NCBI GenBank assembly: GCA_030597505.1
Contig: JAUVRS010000162.1
Coordinates: forward strand, 1-6,405
DNA from: Desulfobacteraceae bacterium
GTDB taxonomy: Bacteria; Desulfobacterota; DSM-4660; Desulfatiglandales; Desulfatiglandaceae
Length of the DNA stretch: 6,405 nucleotides
Direction: 5' to 3'
Made by a program: the position numbers and the translations under genes. This document shows, in pieces, positions 1-6,226 of the stretch. The notes below the pieces were generated by a model, which did not search any database, had not been told where the DNA came from, and was given only the letters and a program-made list of their open reading frames with translations. Numbering within the stretch: the stretch's first letter is position 1; each line of letters begins with the position of its first letter.

Positions 1-1
1 A

Positions 2-94
2 GTGGAGGCGGATATCCGCTACCAGGACGGGGCGGGATTTCGGAGGAAAACCAGGGTCACTGTAAATCAGGCTGTTCCTTCAGATCCGGCGTGA
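2..94 (+). CDS. 3' end of an unidentified gene upstream of livG (partial)
   Basis: Frame 2 is open from the window edge to a TGA at 92-94 and gives the last 30 residues of a protein, rich in charged residues and beta-strand-like (ends ...VNQAVPSDPA). The stop overlaps the GTG start proposed for livG in the four-base pattern GTGA, which is typical of translationally coupled genes of one operon. In HAAT-type transporter operons the gene before livG is often the permease livM, but this tail is hydrophilic and carries no feature that identifies LivM. An acyl-CoA ligase or another accessory enzyme is equally possible. I do not recognise the product. That the frame is coding rests on the overlap geometry and on the lack of any other plausible gene here. 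Confidence 0.5.
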   Translation: MEADIRYQDGAGFRRKTRVTVNQAVPSDPA

Positions 95-906
95 GGGAAA
101 TGTTCATCGGGGCGGATTGTCAGCTCAGATTTGAAGCCATTCACCTCAGCTTTGGTGGGCTGAAGGCATTGAATGGCGTAACAACCGGAGTCAGGAAGGG
201 TGGAATATTCTCCATCATCGGCCCCAACGGCGCAGGTAAAACATGCTTGCTCGACTGTCTCAGTCGATTTTATCACCCTGAGAAGGGGAAGACCCTATTT
301 GAAGGACAGGATATCAGCCGGAAGAGGGCCAGCAAAATCGCATCCTTGGGGATTGCTCGAACATTTCAAAATGTGGAACTTTTTGGCCACATGACGGTTT
401 TGGACAATATCAAGCTGGGCGCGCACATTCATTTGAAGTCTGGATCCATTTCAGGAGGGATCTATTACGGGGCGTCAAGAAGAGAAGAAATGGCCCTTCG
501 TCAACATATTGCGGAAGAGATTATCGACCTTCTGGAAATTGAACAACTAAGAAAAAAAACCGTCCATACCCTACCCTACGGGTTGCAAAAACGGGTGGAA
601 CTGGCCCGTGCCCTGGCTATGAAGCCCAAGATACTCCTGCTTGACGAACCTGCCACGGGAATGAACCTTGAAGAAACAGAAGACATTGCCCGCTTTATCC
701 TCGATATCAACGAAGAATGGGGGGTCACGATCATACTCATCGAACATGATATGGGAGTTGTCATGGACATATCAGATCGAATTTGTGTCCTTGATTTTGG
801 CCAAAAAATTGCGGAAGGAGAACCGGAGGAAATCAGACACAACGAACATGTTATCAAGGCATATCTTGGCGAGGAAGACGTAACCTATTCCAGGTTGGGG
901 GCATAA
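91..906 (+). CDS. livG: LivG-type ATP-binding subunit of a branched-chain amino acid-type (HAAT) ABC importer
   Basis: This is a 271-residue cytoplasmic ATPase that pairs with LivF to drive a HAAT-family importer (branched-chain amino acids, amides, or aromatic and other organic acids). Visible motifs: Walker A GPNGAGKT at 44-51 (followed by Cys51+1 where Thr is usual), Q-loop Gln93 in TFQN, signature LPYGLQ at 161-166 in place of LSGGQ, Walker B ILLLDEP at 181-187 with Asp185 and Glu186, D-loop near 188-192 (ATGMN), and H-loop His219 in IEHD. The GVxxLFxxMTVxxN-like stretch after the Q-loop and the insert at about 112-135 are typical of LivG. The start is uncertain: GTG at 91 overlaps the upstream stop, while ATG at 100 gives 268 residues. 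GAGGG at 93-97 is too close to that ATG to serve it, and the frame is open to the window edge, so family alignment decides only roughly. LivF follows after 44 bases. The true substrate cannot be read from the ATPase. Confidence 0.93.
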   Translation: MREMFIGADCQLRFEAIHLSFGGLKALNGVTTGVRKGGIFSIIGPNGAGKTCLLDCLSRFYHPEKGKTLFEGQDISRKRASKIASLGIARTFQNVELFGHMTVLDNIKLGAHIHLKSGSISGGIYYGASRREEMALRQHIAEEIIDLLEIEQLRKKTVHTLPYGLQKRVELARALAMKPKILLLDEPATGMNLEETEDIARFILDINEEWGVTIILIEHDMGVVMDISDRICVLDFGQKIAEGEPEEIRHNEHVIKAYLGEEDVTYSRLGA

Positions 907-950
907 AAAATAATGGCTACTGAATACTTGATGGTTGATCCGGATAAAAA

Positions 951-1754
951 ATGGAACCGTTGCTGATCGTCAACAATATTGAAGTCATATATCATAATGT
1001 AATACTCGTGTTAAAGGGGATGTCCCTCGCGGTAAACAAAGGTCAAATAGTGACTGTCCTCGGGAACAACGGCGCCGGGAAGACCACTACTCTGAAGGCC
1101 ATTTCAGGGCTGTTGAAGTCAGAAGACGGTGAGGTCACCGATGGGCAAATACGCTTTATGGGGGAGCGTATCGATAGGAAATATCCTGAAGAGATAGTAC
1201 GTATGGGCATCTTTCAGGTCATGGAGGGGCGGCGGGTGTTTGAAGACCTGACGGTTGAAGAGAATCTTATTGCCGGCGGACACACAAACAAGAGCAGAAG
1301 CAAGATGAAAAGGGACATGGGCGCCGTCTTTGACTATTTTCCAAGGCTCAGAGAGAGAAAAAACGTCCTTGCCGGTTATATAAGTGGCGGAGAGCAGCAA
1401 ATGCTGGTCATAGGACGGGGTCTCATGGCAACCCCCAATCTGATGCTTTTGGATGAACCTTCAATGGGGCTTTCACCTCTTTTGGTGTCTGAGATTTTTT
1501 CAATCGTTCAGCGTATCAACAAAGAGGAAGGTGTCAGCATCCTTCTGGTGGAACAAAACGCCCGTCTGGCGCTCACTATTGCAACCCATGGGTATGTGAT
1601 GGAAAACGGCAGGATTGTCTTGGATGACACCGTCGCCAGACTCAAGGAAAATGCCGATGTAAAAGAATTTTATCTGGGTCTCACAGAGGTGGGAAAGAAA
1701 AAGAGTTACCGTGATGTGAAGCACTACAAACGTCGGAAACGGTGGCTTACATAG
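951..1754 (+). CDS. livF: LivF-type ATP-binding subunit of a HAAT ABC importer, with basic C-terminal tail
   Basis: This is a 267-residue ATPase, the partner of LivG in the cytoplasmic nucleotide-binding dimer. Motifs: Walker A GNNGAGKTT at 38-46, Gln89 at the Q-loop followed by the LivF hallmark EGRRVF (92-97) and LTVEENL (100-106), signature ISGGEQQ at 144-150, Walker B LMLLDEP at 164-170 (Asp168, Glu169), and VEQN at 200-203. LivF proteins normally carry Gln in place of the H-loop histidine, so Gln202 is expected. Classical LivF is about 235 residues. The extra residues here form a strongly basic tail from about 248 (GKKKSYRDVKHYKRRKRW), a form I recall from LivF copies near acyl-CoA ligases in Desulfobacterota and betaproteobacteria. 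The frame has stops just upstream, so ATG 951 is the first possible ATG; its Shine-Dalgarno is weak. The substrate is unknown. Confidence 0.94.
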   Translation: MEPLLIVNNIEVIYHNVILVLKGMSLAVNKGQIVTVLGNNGAGKTTTLKAISGLLKSEDGEVTDGQIRFMGERIDRKYPEEIVRMGIFQVMEGRRVFEDLTVEENLIAGGHTNKSRSKMKRDMGAVFDYFPRLRERKNVLAGYISGGEQQMLVIGRGLMATPNLMLLDEPSMGLSPLLVSEIFSIVQRINKEEGVSILLVEQNARLALTIATHGYVMENGRIVLDDTVARLKENADVKEFYLGLTEVGKKKSYRDVKHYKRRKRWLT

Positions 1755-1793
1755 ACTTTTCTTTATGGGACTTTAAAACACGCGTGATACAGC

Positions 1794-1800
1794 AAGGAGG
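1794..1800 (+). promoter_or_regulatory. Strong ribosome binding site of the SDR gene
   Basis: AAGGAGG lies five bases before ATG 1806. It is a near-perfect Shine-Dalgarno sequence and fixes the start of the SDR. It is much stronger than the sites in front of livG and livF, so the SDR may be translated at a higher rate from the shared message. Confidence 0.85.
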
Positions 1801-1805
1801 GGGAA

Positions 1806-2576
1806 ATGGATCTTGAATTAAGGGGCAAGGCGGCGATTGTAACCGGGGCGAGCCGGGGCATTGGTCGGTCCATTGCCATGGGGCTTGCCCATGAGGGGTG
1901 CAACCTTGCCATCTGTGCACGCAATGTTGAAACCTTACAGGAAGCGGCTCAGGCCATGAGGGCCAAAGGGGTAGACGTGGTGGCTGTCGCGGTCGATGTG
2001 ACCCAGAAAGCGGGTATTAAACAGATTGTGGATGAAACCATGACTGCTTTTCAACATATCGATGTGTTGGTCAATAACGTGGGGGCCAGCAACTGGAAAC
2101 CCTTTGTTGAACACACCGACGAAGACTGGCAAAACATAATAGACATCAATCTCTTTGCGGCCATACGGATGTGTCGCCGGGTCGTGCCCATCATGGAAAA
2201 ACAGGGAAGTGGGTCCATTGTTATGATTTCTTCCATATGGGGCCGCGAACTGGGCGGACCATCCAGCTATAACACGACAAAGGCCGCAGAAATAGGTTTG
2301 GCCAAAAACCTGGCCAAAGAGTTGGCTCCAAAGGGGGTTCGGGTAAACACAGTGGCCCCCGGTTCCATCCTGTTCCCAGGAGGTGGCTGGGATGAACGGC
2401 AGAAGGCCGATCCCGAGGAGATGGCGGCATTCGTAGATCAGAATATGCCTTTTGGGCGATTTGGCAGACCGGAAGAGGTGGCCGACGTGGTGGTCTTTTT
2501 GTCTTCCGGGCGGGCCAGCCTGGTGTCCGGTGCCTGCATCAATGTTGACGGCTGTCAATCCTATAGTCTGATCTAA
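1806..2576 (+). CDS. Short-chain dehydrogenase/reductase (SDR), FabG-like, probably NADP(H)-preferring
   Basis: This is a 256-residue classical SDR, a soluble Rossmann-fold oxidoreductase acting on an alcohol/ketone pair such as a 3-hydroxy/3-oxoacyl group. Cofactor motif TGASRGIG spans 13-20, and Asp64 lies in the VDV strand. NNVG at 90-93 takes the place of NNAG. The catalytic tetrad is visible as Asn115, Ser142, Tyr155 and Lys159 (YNTTK), with APG at 184-186 after the catalytic helix and the VDG strand at 247-249 near the C-terminus. Arg17 and Arg39 (in CARN after beta-2) suggest NADP(H), which is inference from family rules. Length is typical. The gene follows livF by 51 bases on the same strand, so it probably belongs to the transporter operon and may act on the imported substrate. 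FabG of fatty acid synthesis is less likely, since no fab genes adjoin. The exact substrate cannot be read from the sequence. Confidence 0.93.
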   Translation: MDLELRGKAAIVTGASRGIGRSIAMGLAHEGCNLAICARNVETLQEAAQAMRAKGVDVVAVAVDVTQKAGIKQIVDETMTAFQHIDVLVNNVGASNWKPFVEHTDEDWQNIIDINLFAAIRMCRRVVPIMEKQGSGSIVMISSIWGRELGGPSSYNTTKAAEIGLAKNLAKELAPKGVRVNTVAPGSILFPGGGWDERQKADPEEMAAFVDQNMPFGRFGRPEEVADVVVFLSSGRASLVSGACINVDGCQSYSLI

Positions 2577-2592
2577 GCGTAATTGCGGATGC

Positions 2593-3663
2593 TCACGTGT
2601 TTCTCGGGTCTCCGCTAATTCTGTTGAGCATGTTGTTGACGGCCTGGAGTGGCTGGACTTCGTTGTTTAGGATCTCATACACGGCATCCGATATGGGCAG
2701 ACGCAGGTCATGTTTTGTCGAGATTTGTTTGACATATTTTGATGCCATCACTCCTTCCGGAAGATAGCCTATTTTTGAGATGTTTTTTATAAGATCATCA
2801 AGGTCTTTGTAACGGTCTGTAATCCTGTCCTGGCTGATCTCTTTTCCAAAACGCCGGTTCCTGCCGTATTTGCTTTTGCAGGTAACGTGCAGATCCCCAA
2901 CTCCGGCGATAGAGGTAAACGTTTCCGGATAAGTGGATCCTAAGGCCTGACCGATGAACTGGATTTCATTTAGACCGGCAGCGATTAAAAGCGATTCTGT
3001 GTTGTCACCAAACATATGAGAGAGCTCTTTTAATGCGTCAAACATGCCGCAGCCGATTGCGATGACGTTTTTGACTGCTGCACACACCTGTACGCCGATA
3101 ACATCAAAAGATGAAAATACGACGAGATTCGAACCCTGAAGAAGTTTTCTGAATCGTATGGCGTTTTTCCCGTTACGGGATGCGCTGATAAGTCCGGTCA
3201 ACTTGCCTCGGGAAACCTCTTCGGCATGCGAGGGACCTGAGATGTAAACCAGATTATCCTTATAGCAAGATGGCAACATCTCCTCCAAGAGTTGAGTGAT
3301 CAGCAGCGGTTCATTGCCTGTCTCAACAAAGCCTTTTGTGAGAATACCGATTATCGTCTCGCCCTTCTTTATGGTGGGCACATCCAGGATTTTGTTTATT
3401 GTATCCCGAATGTATATAGATGGTGTTGCGATCAGGAGATATGGCTTGTCTTCTGCAACTTTTTCAATATCCGTATGTGCAGTGAGGCACTCGGGCAGAT
3501 CAACCCCGAGAAGATATCTGCTGTTGGTGTGGTTTTTGTTGATATCAGGTATGATTGTTTTGTTATGATCCCAGACATGGACATCCATACCTTTTTCTGA
3601 GAGAACTTTTGCAATTGCAGTTCCCCATGCACCCGCATTGATGATTCCGACTTTTGTTTCCAT
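2593..3663 (-). CDS. gpsA: Glycerol-3-phosphate dehydrogenase [NAD(P)+], divergent GpsA
   Basis: The protein is predicted to reduce dihydroxyacetone phosphate to sn-glycerol 3-phosphate for phospholipid synthesis, in the cytoplasm. From the ATG at 3663 it has 356 residues, slightly longer than the usual 330-340. Visible motifs: nucleotide-binding NAGAWGT at 9-15, TKGF at 109-112, SGPSHAEEV at 142-150, and VKNVIAIG at 197-204 with the catalytic-type Lys198. GVGDLHVTC follows at 254-262 with Asp257, then GRNRRFG at 267-273, and the C-terminal LPEGV/PISDAVYEIL region. Oddities: the first glycine of GxGxxG is Asn9, and the usual ITRG stretch reads IAAG (227-230). A TTG at 3699 would add 12 residues; I chose the ATG because the Rossmann strand begins right after it. 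Neither start has a good Shine-Dalgarno. It follows gpmA by 53 bases on the same strand. Lines I sampled by eye are about 40-47% GC, below gpmA (about 55%). Confidence 0.9.
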   Translation of the reverse strand: METKVGIINAGAWGTAIAKVLSEKGMDVHVWDHNKTIIPDINKNHTNSRYLLGVDLPECLTAHTDIEKVAEDKPYLLIATPSIYIRDTINKILDVPTIKKGETIIGILTKGFVETGNEPLLITQLLEEMLPSCYKDNLVYISGPSHAEEVSRGKLTGLISASRNGKNAIRFRKLLQGSNLVVFSSFDVIGVQVCAAVKNVIAIGCGMFDALKELSHMFGDNTESLLIAAGLNEIQFIGQALGSTYPETFTSIAGVGDLHVTCKSKYGRNRRFGKEISQDRITDRYKDLDDLIKNISKIGYLPEGVMASKYVKQISTKHDLRLPISDAVYEILNNEVQPLQAVNNMLNRISGDPRNT

Positions 3664-3716
3664 TTCCGTATCAAATCCCAACAGTAAATACCCGATCAAT
3701 TTCTTAAGGCAGAGTC

Positions 3717-4466
3717 CTAAGTTTTTGCTTTCCCTTGATTTGCAACGGCCTGGGCTGCCTTTTTTATGGCCTCAGGATCACCCAAGTAATAATTATGGAT
3801 CGGTTTTAGATTTTCATCGAGCTCGTAGACGAGTGGAATACCCGTGGGGATATTTAGCTTTACGATTTCTTCGTCGGAAATTTTGTCAAGATATTTTACG
3901 AGGGCTCGCATGCTGTTGCCATGGGCGGCGATGATAACACGTCTGCCTGACTTTACCGCGGGCGCTATTGTTTCTTTCCAGTACGGGAGAAATCGTTCCA
4001 CCGTATCTTTCAGACACTCCGCTAATGGGAGTTCCTGCTCTGTCAAATCCCTGTAGCGAGGATCGTTGCCCGGGTACCGAGCATCGTTTTTTTGCAGGGC
4101 CGGCGGACGTATATCATAGGCACGACGCCAGATAAGGACCTGCTTTTCCCCATGTATTTTGGCTGTTTCGGCCTTGTTAAGCCCTTGAAGTGCGCCATAG
4201 TGACGTTCGTTCAGGCGCCAGTTGCGATAGACCGGGATCCACATGAGGTCCATTTCATCCAGGGTGATCCATAGGGTGCGGATGGCGCGTTTGAGGACCG
4301 AGGTATAGGCAATATCGAATACATATCCTTCCTTATTAAGAACCCGGCCAGCATCGCGGGTCTCTTCCACCCCTTTATCCGAAAGGTCAACATCGGTCCA
4401 CCCGGTAAATCGGTTTTCTTTGTTCCATGTGCTTTCCCCATGGCGAAGTAACACTATTTTATACAT
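3717..4466 (-). CDS. gpmA: 2,3-bisphosphoglycerate-dependent phosphoglycerate mutase
   Basis: The enzyme interconverts 3- and 2-phosphoglycerate in glycolysis and gluconeogenesis in the cytoplasm. The 249-residue protein matches the family length (E. coli GpmA has 250) and is very typical. The RHGES motif carries phospho-accepting His9, and ENRFTGWTDVDLS spans 17-29. Other landmarks are YTSVLKRAI with Arg60, RLNERHYGALQGLNK with the acid/base Glu87, WRRAYD at 113-118 (usually WRRSYD), and AAHGNS with the second catalytic His182. All catalytic residues are in place. ATG 4466 is fixed by the family N-terminus and by a strong ribosome binding site. gpsA follows after 53 bases on the same strand, so the two are likely co-transcribed. 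The upstream polyferredoxin gene is 131 bases away. Confidence 0.97.
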   Translation of the reverse strand: MYKIVLLRHGESTWNKENRFTGWTDVDLSDKGVEETRDAGRVLNKEGYVFDIAYTSVLKRAIRTLWITLDEMDLMWIPVYRNWRLNERHYGALQGLNKAETAKIHGEKQVLIWRRAYDIRPPALQKNDARYPGNDPRYRDLTEQELPLAECLKDTVERFLPYWKETIAPAVKSGRRVIIAAHGNSMRALVKYLDKISDEEIVKLNIPTGIPLVYELDENLKPIHNYYLGDPEAIKKAAQAVANQGKAKT

Positions 4467-4471
4467 GTTAG

Positions 4472-4477
4472 CCTCCT
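4472..4477 (-). promoter_or_regulatory. Strong ribosome binding site of gpmA
   Basis: On the minus strand AGGAGG stands five bases before the ATG at 4466. This fixes the gpmA start and suggests efficient translation independent of the preceding gene. Confidence 0.85.
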
Positions 4478-4538
4478 AGAACAGGTTTGATATTTACAGC
4501 AGCGCCTCTGAGCACGCGGAAAACGATTTTTGTGTTGT

Positions 4539-4609
4539 CTCGGAACAGGCAGCACTGGGGCTTTTTTAGCCACGCCGTCTTTTATGCCCCACTACAGTCA
4601 CATTCCGAG
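4539..4609 (-). repeat. Nested inverted repeats between the polyferredoxin gene and gpmA
   Basis: An outer perfect 7-base pair of arms (CTCGGAA at 4539-4545, TTCCGAG at 4603-4609) encloses an inner perfect 6-base pair (TGGGGC at 4556-4561, GCCCCA at 4586-4591) with a 24-base loop. The unpaired stretches between the stems are 10 and 11 bases. The outer right arm lies in the last codons of the polyferredoxin gene. Read as minus-strand RNA, no U-tract follows the outer stem, so this is not a standard intrinsic terminator. It could be an mRNA processing or stability element, or chance. The rest of the 131-base gap (4467-4597) holds the gpmA ribosome binding site and no promoter that I can defend. 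Confidence 0.35.
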
Positions 4610-6226
4610 CAGAATCTGGTTTTTGATGGAACGAGACTCACCCGCTGCAATAACGACTATGGCCGGTCTTCCCTTCACGGGACATTTGTATTCACAGATT
4701 CCGCATCCGACACATCTGTTTAGGTCTACGTAGGGGAGTTTGACCTTGAGCGCATTTCCGTCAGGTCCGGAAACCACATCATCTCGGAGGTATATGGCTT
4801 TTGGCGAAGTGGGACAGTGCTCTTCACATACGATGCACGGTGTATTTCCTGACCAGGGTAGACACCTCCCTCGAGCCACATAGGCCGAACCGATTTTTAT
4901 GGGGCGTTTGATCTTCTCGCTGACCGAGATTTCTGTTATGGCCCCGGTGGGACATACGCTCCCGCACAGGGTACAGGTGTACTCACAGTATCCCATGGTC
5001 ATTATGAGATGGGGTGTCCAGAGTCCGGCCATACCCGCCTCTCCAAGGGTTGGGTTGATCACATTTGTTGGGCATGCCTTCATACAGACCCCGCAACGCT
5101 GGCAGAGTTCCAAAAAGTCACGTTCCCCCAGAGAACCGGGCGGCCTGATCAAACGGGGATCGGACACCTTGTGTATTTGGCCGTCAAGTCTTCCCAGAAG
5201 GGGGAGTGAAACGCCGGCTGCAAGCCCCCCCAGCACGGCGCGACGGCCCATGTCAGGGCCTTTGTTTGATTTGAACGACCATTTAAACCCAAAGGAGAGG
5301 GCATTTTCGGGACAGGAATCAAAACAGTTGAAACAGACCAGGCATTCCGAATTCTCCCATTGTTGACCTGGTTTGGGAGAGGCGGCTCCCTGGCAGTTGC
5401 TAGTGCACAGTTTACAATCCGTGCATTTCTCTTGGTCCTTTGCCAACTTCAGGATGCCAAACCTGGAGAATATCCCCAAAAGCGCCCCGAGTGGGCAAAG
5501 GATCCGACACCAGAAACGCGGTTTTATCCTGTTGAGAAACAATAGCAGAAGAAATATTGCACCCATGAACCATCCGGTCTGATAGGATTGATAGCCATAC
5601 CCGAATACAGGTGAGACCAGGACCTCCGCACTGTAGCTCAAGAGATTCAATATTTTGATGTCACTTTGGGCCATAAGGTCAAAGCCTTCTTTGAGGCCAA
5701 TTCCGACCCCAGGGAAGACGGCCTGGGCCATGGAGCGGAAAAGAAGGGAAATGGGATCCAGGAGTCCGCTGAAGTTGATCCCCAGAAACGCCGCAACGAG
5801 TAATATTATGAGGAGAAAATACTTAAATCGGTGGGCCGGAGTCTTTTGGTTGGCCGTGACCATGCGTTTTCCCTTCAACGTCGGTCTAATGGATCCGACC
5901 ATGTGATGGAGGGTGCCAAAGGGGCAGATGAAACCGCAGAAAATCCTGCCCAGAAAGATGGTCAGAAAAAGAACCCCAATGGCCCAGAGAGATCCTTTTA
6001 TCCAGATGTGTCCTGAAATGAGGGAGGTGAGCCATATGAGGGGATCGAGCTGAAAGAAAAAGGTTATGGGGTGGTCTAACCGGATATCCTGTTCGGTGGC
6101 GAAATCCAGAGAGTAATCCAGATAAATATCCTGGGGAAGGCGAGTCTCTACCAGGAGGAAAAAAAAGAGGGCAAGAAAAAAGACCTGGCTTATCCTTCTT
6201 ATCCAGATCAGGTACCGTGCCTTCAC
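4598..6226 (-). CDS. Membrane polyferredoxin: NapH-like domain fused to a NapG-like domain (six [4Fe-4S] motifs)
   Basis: This is a 542-residue predicted inner-membrane electron-transfer protein. Residues 1-260 resemble NapH/CcoG-type membrane ferredoxins: hydrophobic segments near 12-28, 80-98, 135-155 and 216-232, with CxxxCP pairs at Cys97/101 and Cys240/244. Two [4Fe-4S] motifs follow (Cys268/271/274/278 and 295/298/301/305). Then a twin-arginine sequence, GRRAVLGGLAAGVSLPLL at 327-344, precedes a NapG-like part with four more cysteine sets: 375/378/381/385, 414/418/421/425, 455/464/467/471 and 505/508/511/515. NapH and NapG are normally separate proteins that pass quinol electrons toward a periplasmic reductase; here they appear joined. 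The GTG start overlaps the DUF362 stop (GTGA) and has AAGGTGG four bases upstream. No nap catalytic gene is in view, so a role in nitrate reduction is not supported. The redox partner is unknown. Confidence 0.9.
   Translation of the reverse strand: MKARYLIWIRRISQVFFLALFFFLLVETRLPQDIYLDYSLDFATEQDIRLDHPITFFFQLDPLIWLTSLISGHIWIKGSLWAIGVLFLTIFLGRIFCGFICPFGTLHHMVGSIRPTLKGKRMVTANQKTPAHRFKYFLLIILLVAAFLGINFSGLLDPISLLFRSMAQAVFPGVGIGLKEGFDLMAQSDIKILNLLSYSAEVLVSPVFGYGYQSYQTGWFMGAIFLLLLFLNRIKPRFWCRILCPLGALLGIFSRFGILKLAKDQEKCTDCKLCTSNCQGAASPKPGQQWENSECLVCFNCFDSCPENALSFGFKWSFKSNKGPDMGRRAVLGGLAAGVSLPLLGRLDGQIHKVSDPRLIRPPGSLGERDFLELCQRCGVCMKACPTNVINPTLGEAGMAGLWTPHLIMTMGYCEYTCTLCGSVCPTGAITEISVSEKIKRPIKIGSAYVARGRCLPWSGNTPCIVCEEHCPTSPKAIYLRDDVVSGPDGNALKVKLPYVDLNRCVGCGICEYKCPVKGRPAIVVIAAGESRSIKNQILLGM

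Noticed and set aside
913..966. A 17-codon frame between livG and livF (ATG 913 to TGA 966) overlapping the livF start
   Set aside because: It could act as a coupling leader peptide, but it has no well-spaced Shine-Dalgarno and no regulatory codon run, so chance is the simpler reading.
1935..2558. A 207-codon open frame on the minus strand inside the SDR gene
   Set aside because: It lies wholly opposite a well-supported SDR with a strong ribosome binding site. Its translation shows no family motif and is rich in His, Pro and Gly, as expected of antisense reading of a GC-rich gene.
2585..2615. A GCGGA/TCCGC inverted repeat just after the SDR stop as a possible terminator
   Set aside because: The stem is only five bases with a 21-base loop and no T-tract follows; it also overlaps the gpsA end.
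3697..3699. TTG as an upstream start for gpsA, adding 12 residues
   Set aside because: The added residues precede the Rossmann strand, which normally begins within a few residues of the start, and the TTG has no convincing ribosome binding site. ATG 3663 is preferred, not proven.
4899..5366. A 155-codon plus-strand frame opposite the cysteine-rich region of the polyferredoxin
   Set aside because: The minus-strand frame has six ordered four-cysteine motifs. The plus-strand reading is low-complexity Ser/Pro/Arg with no ribosome binding site I can see.
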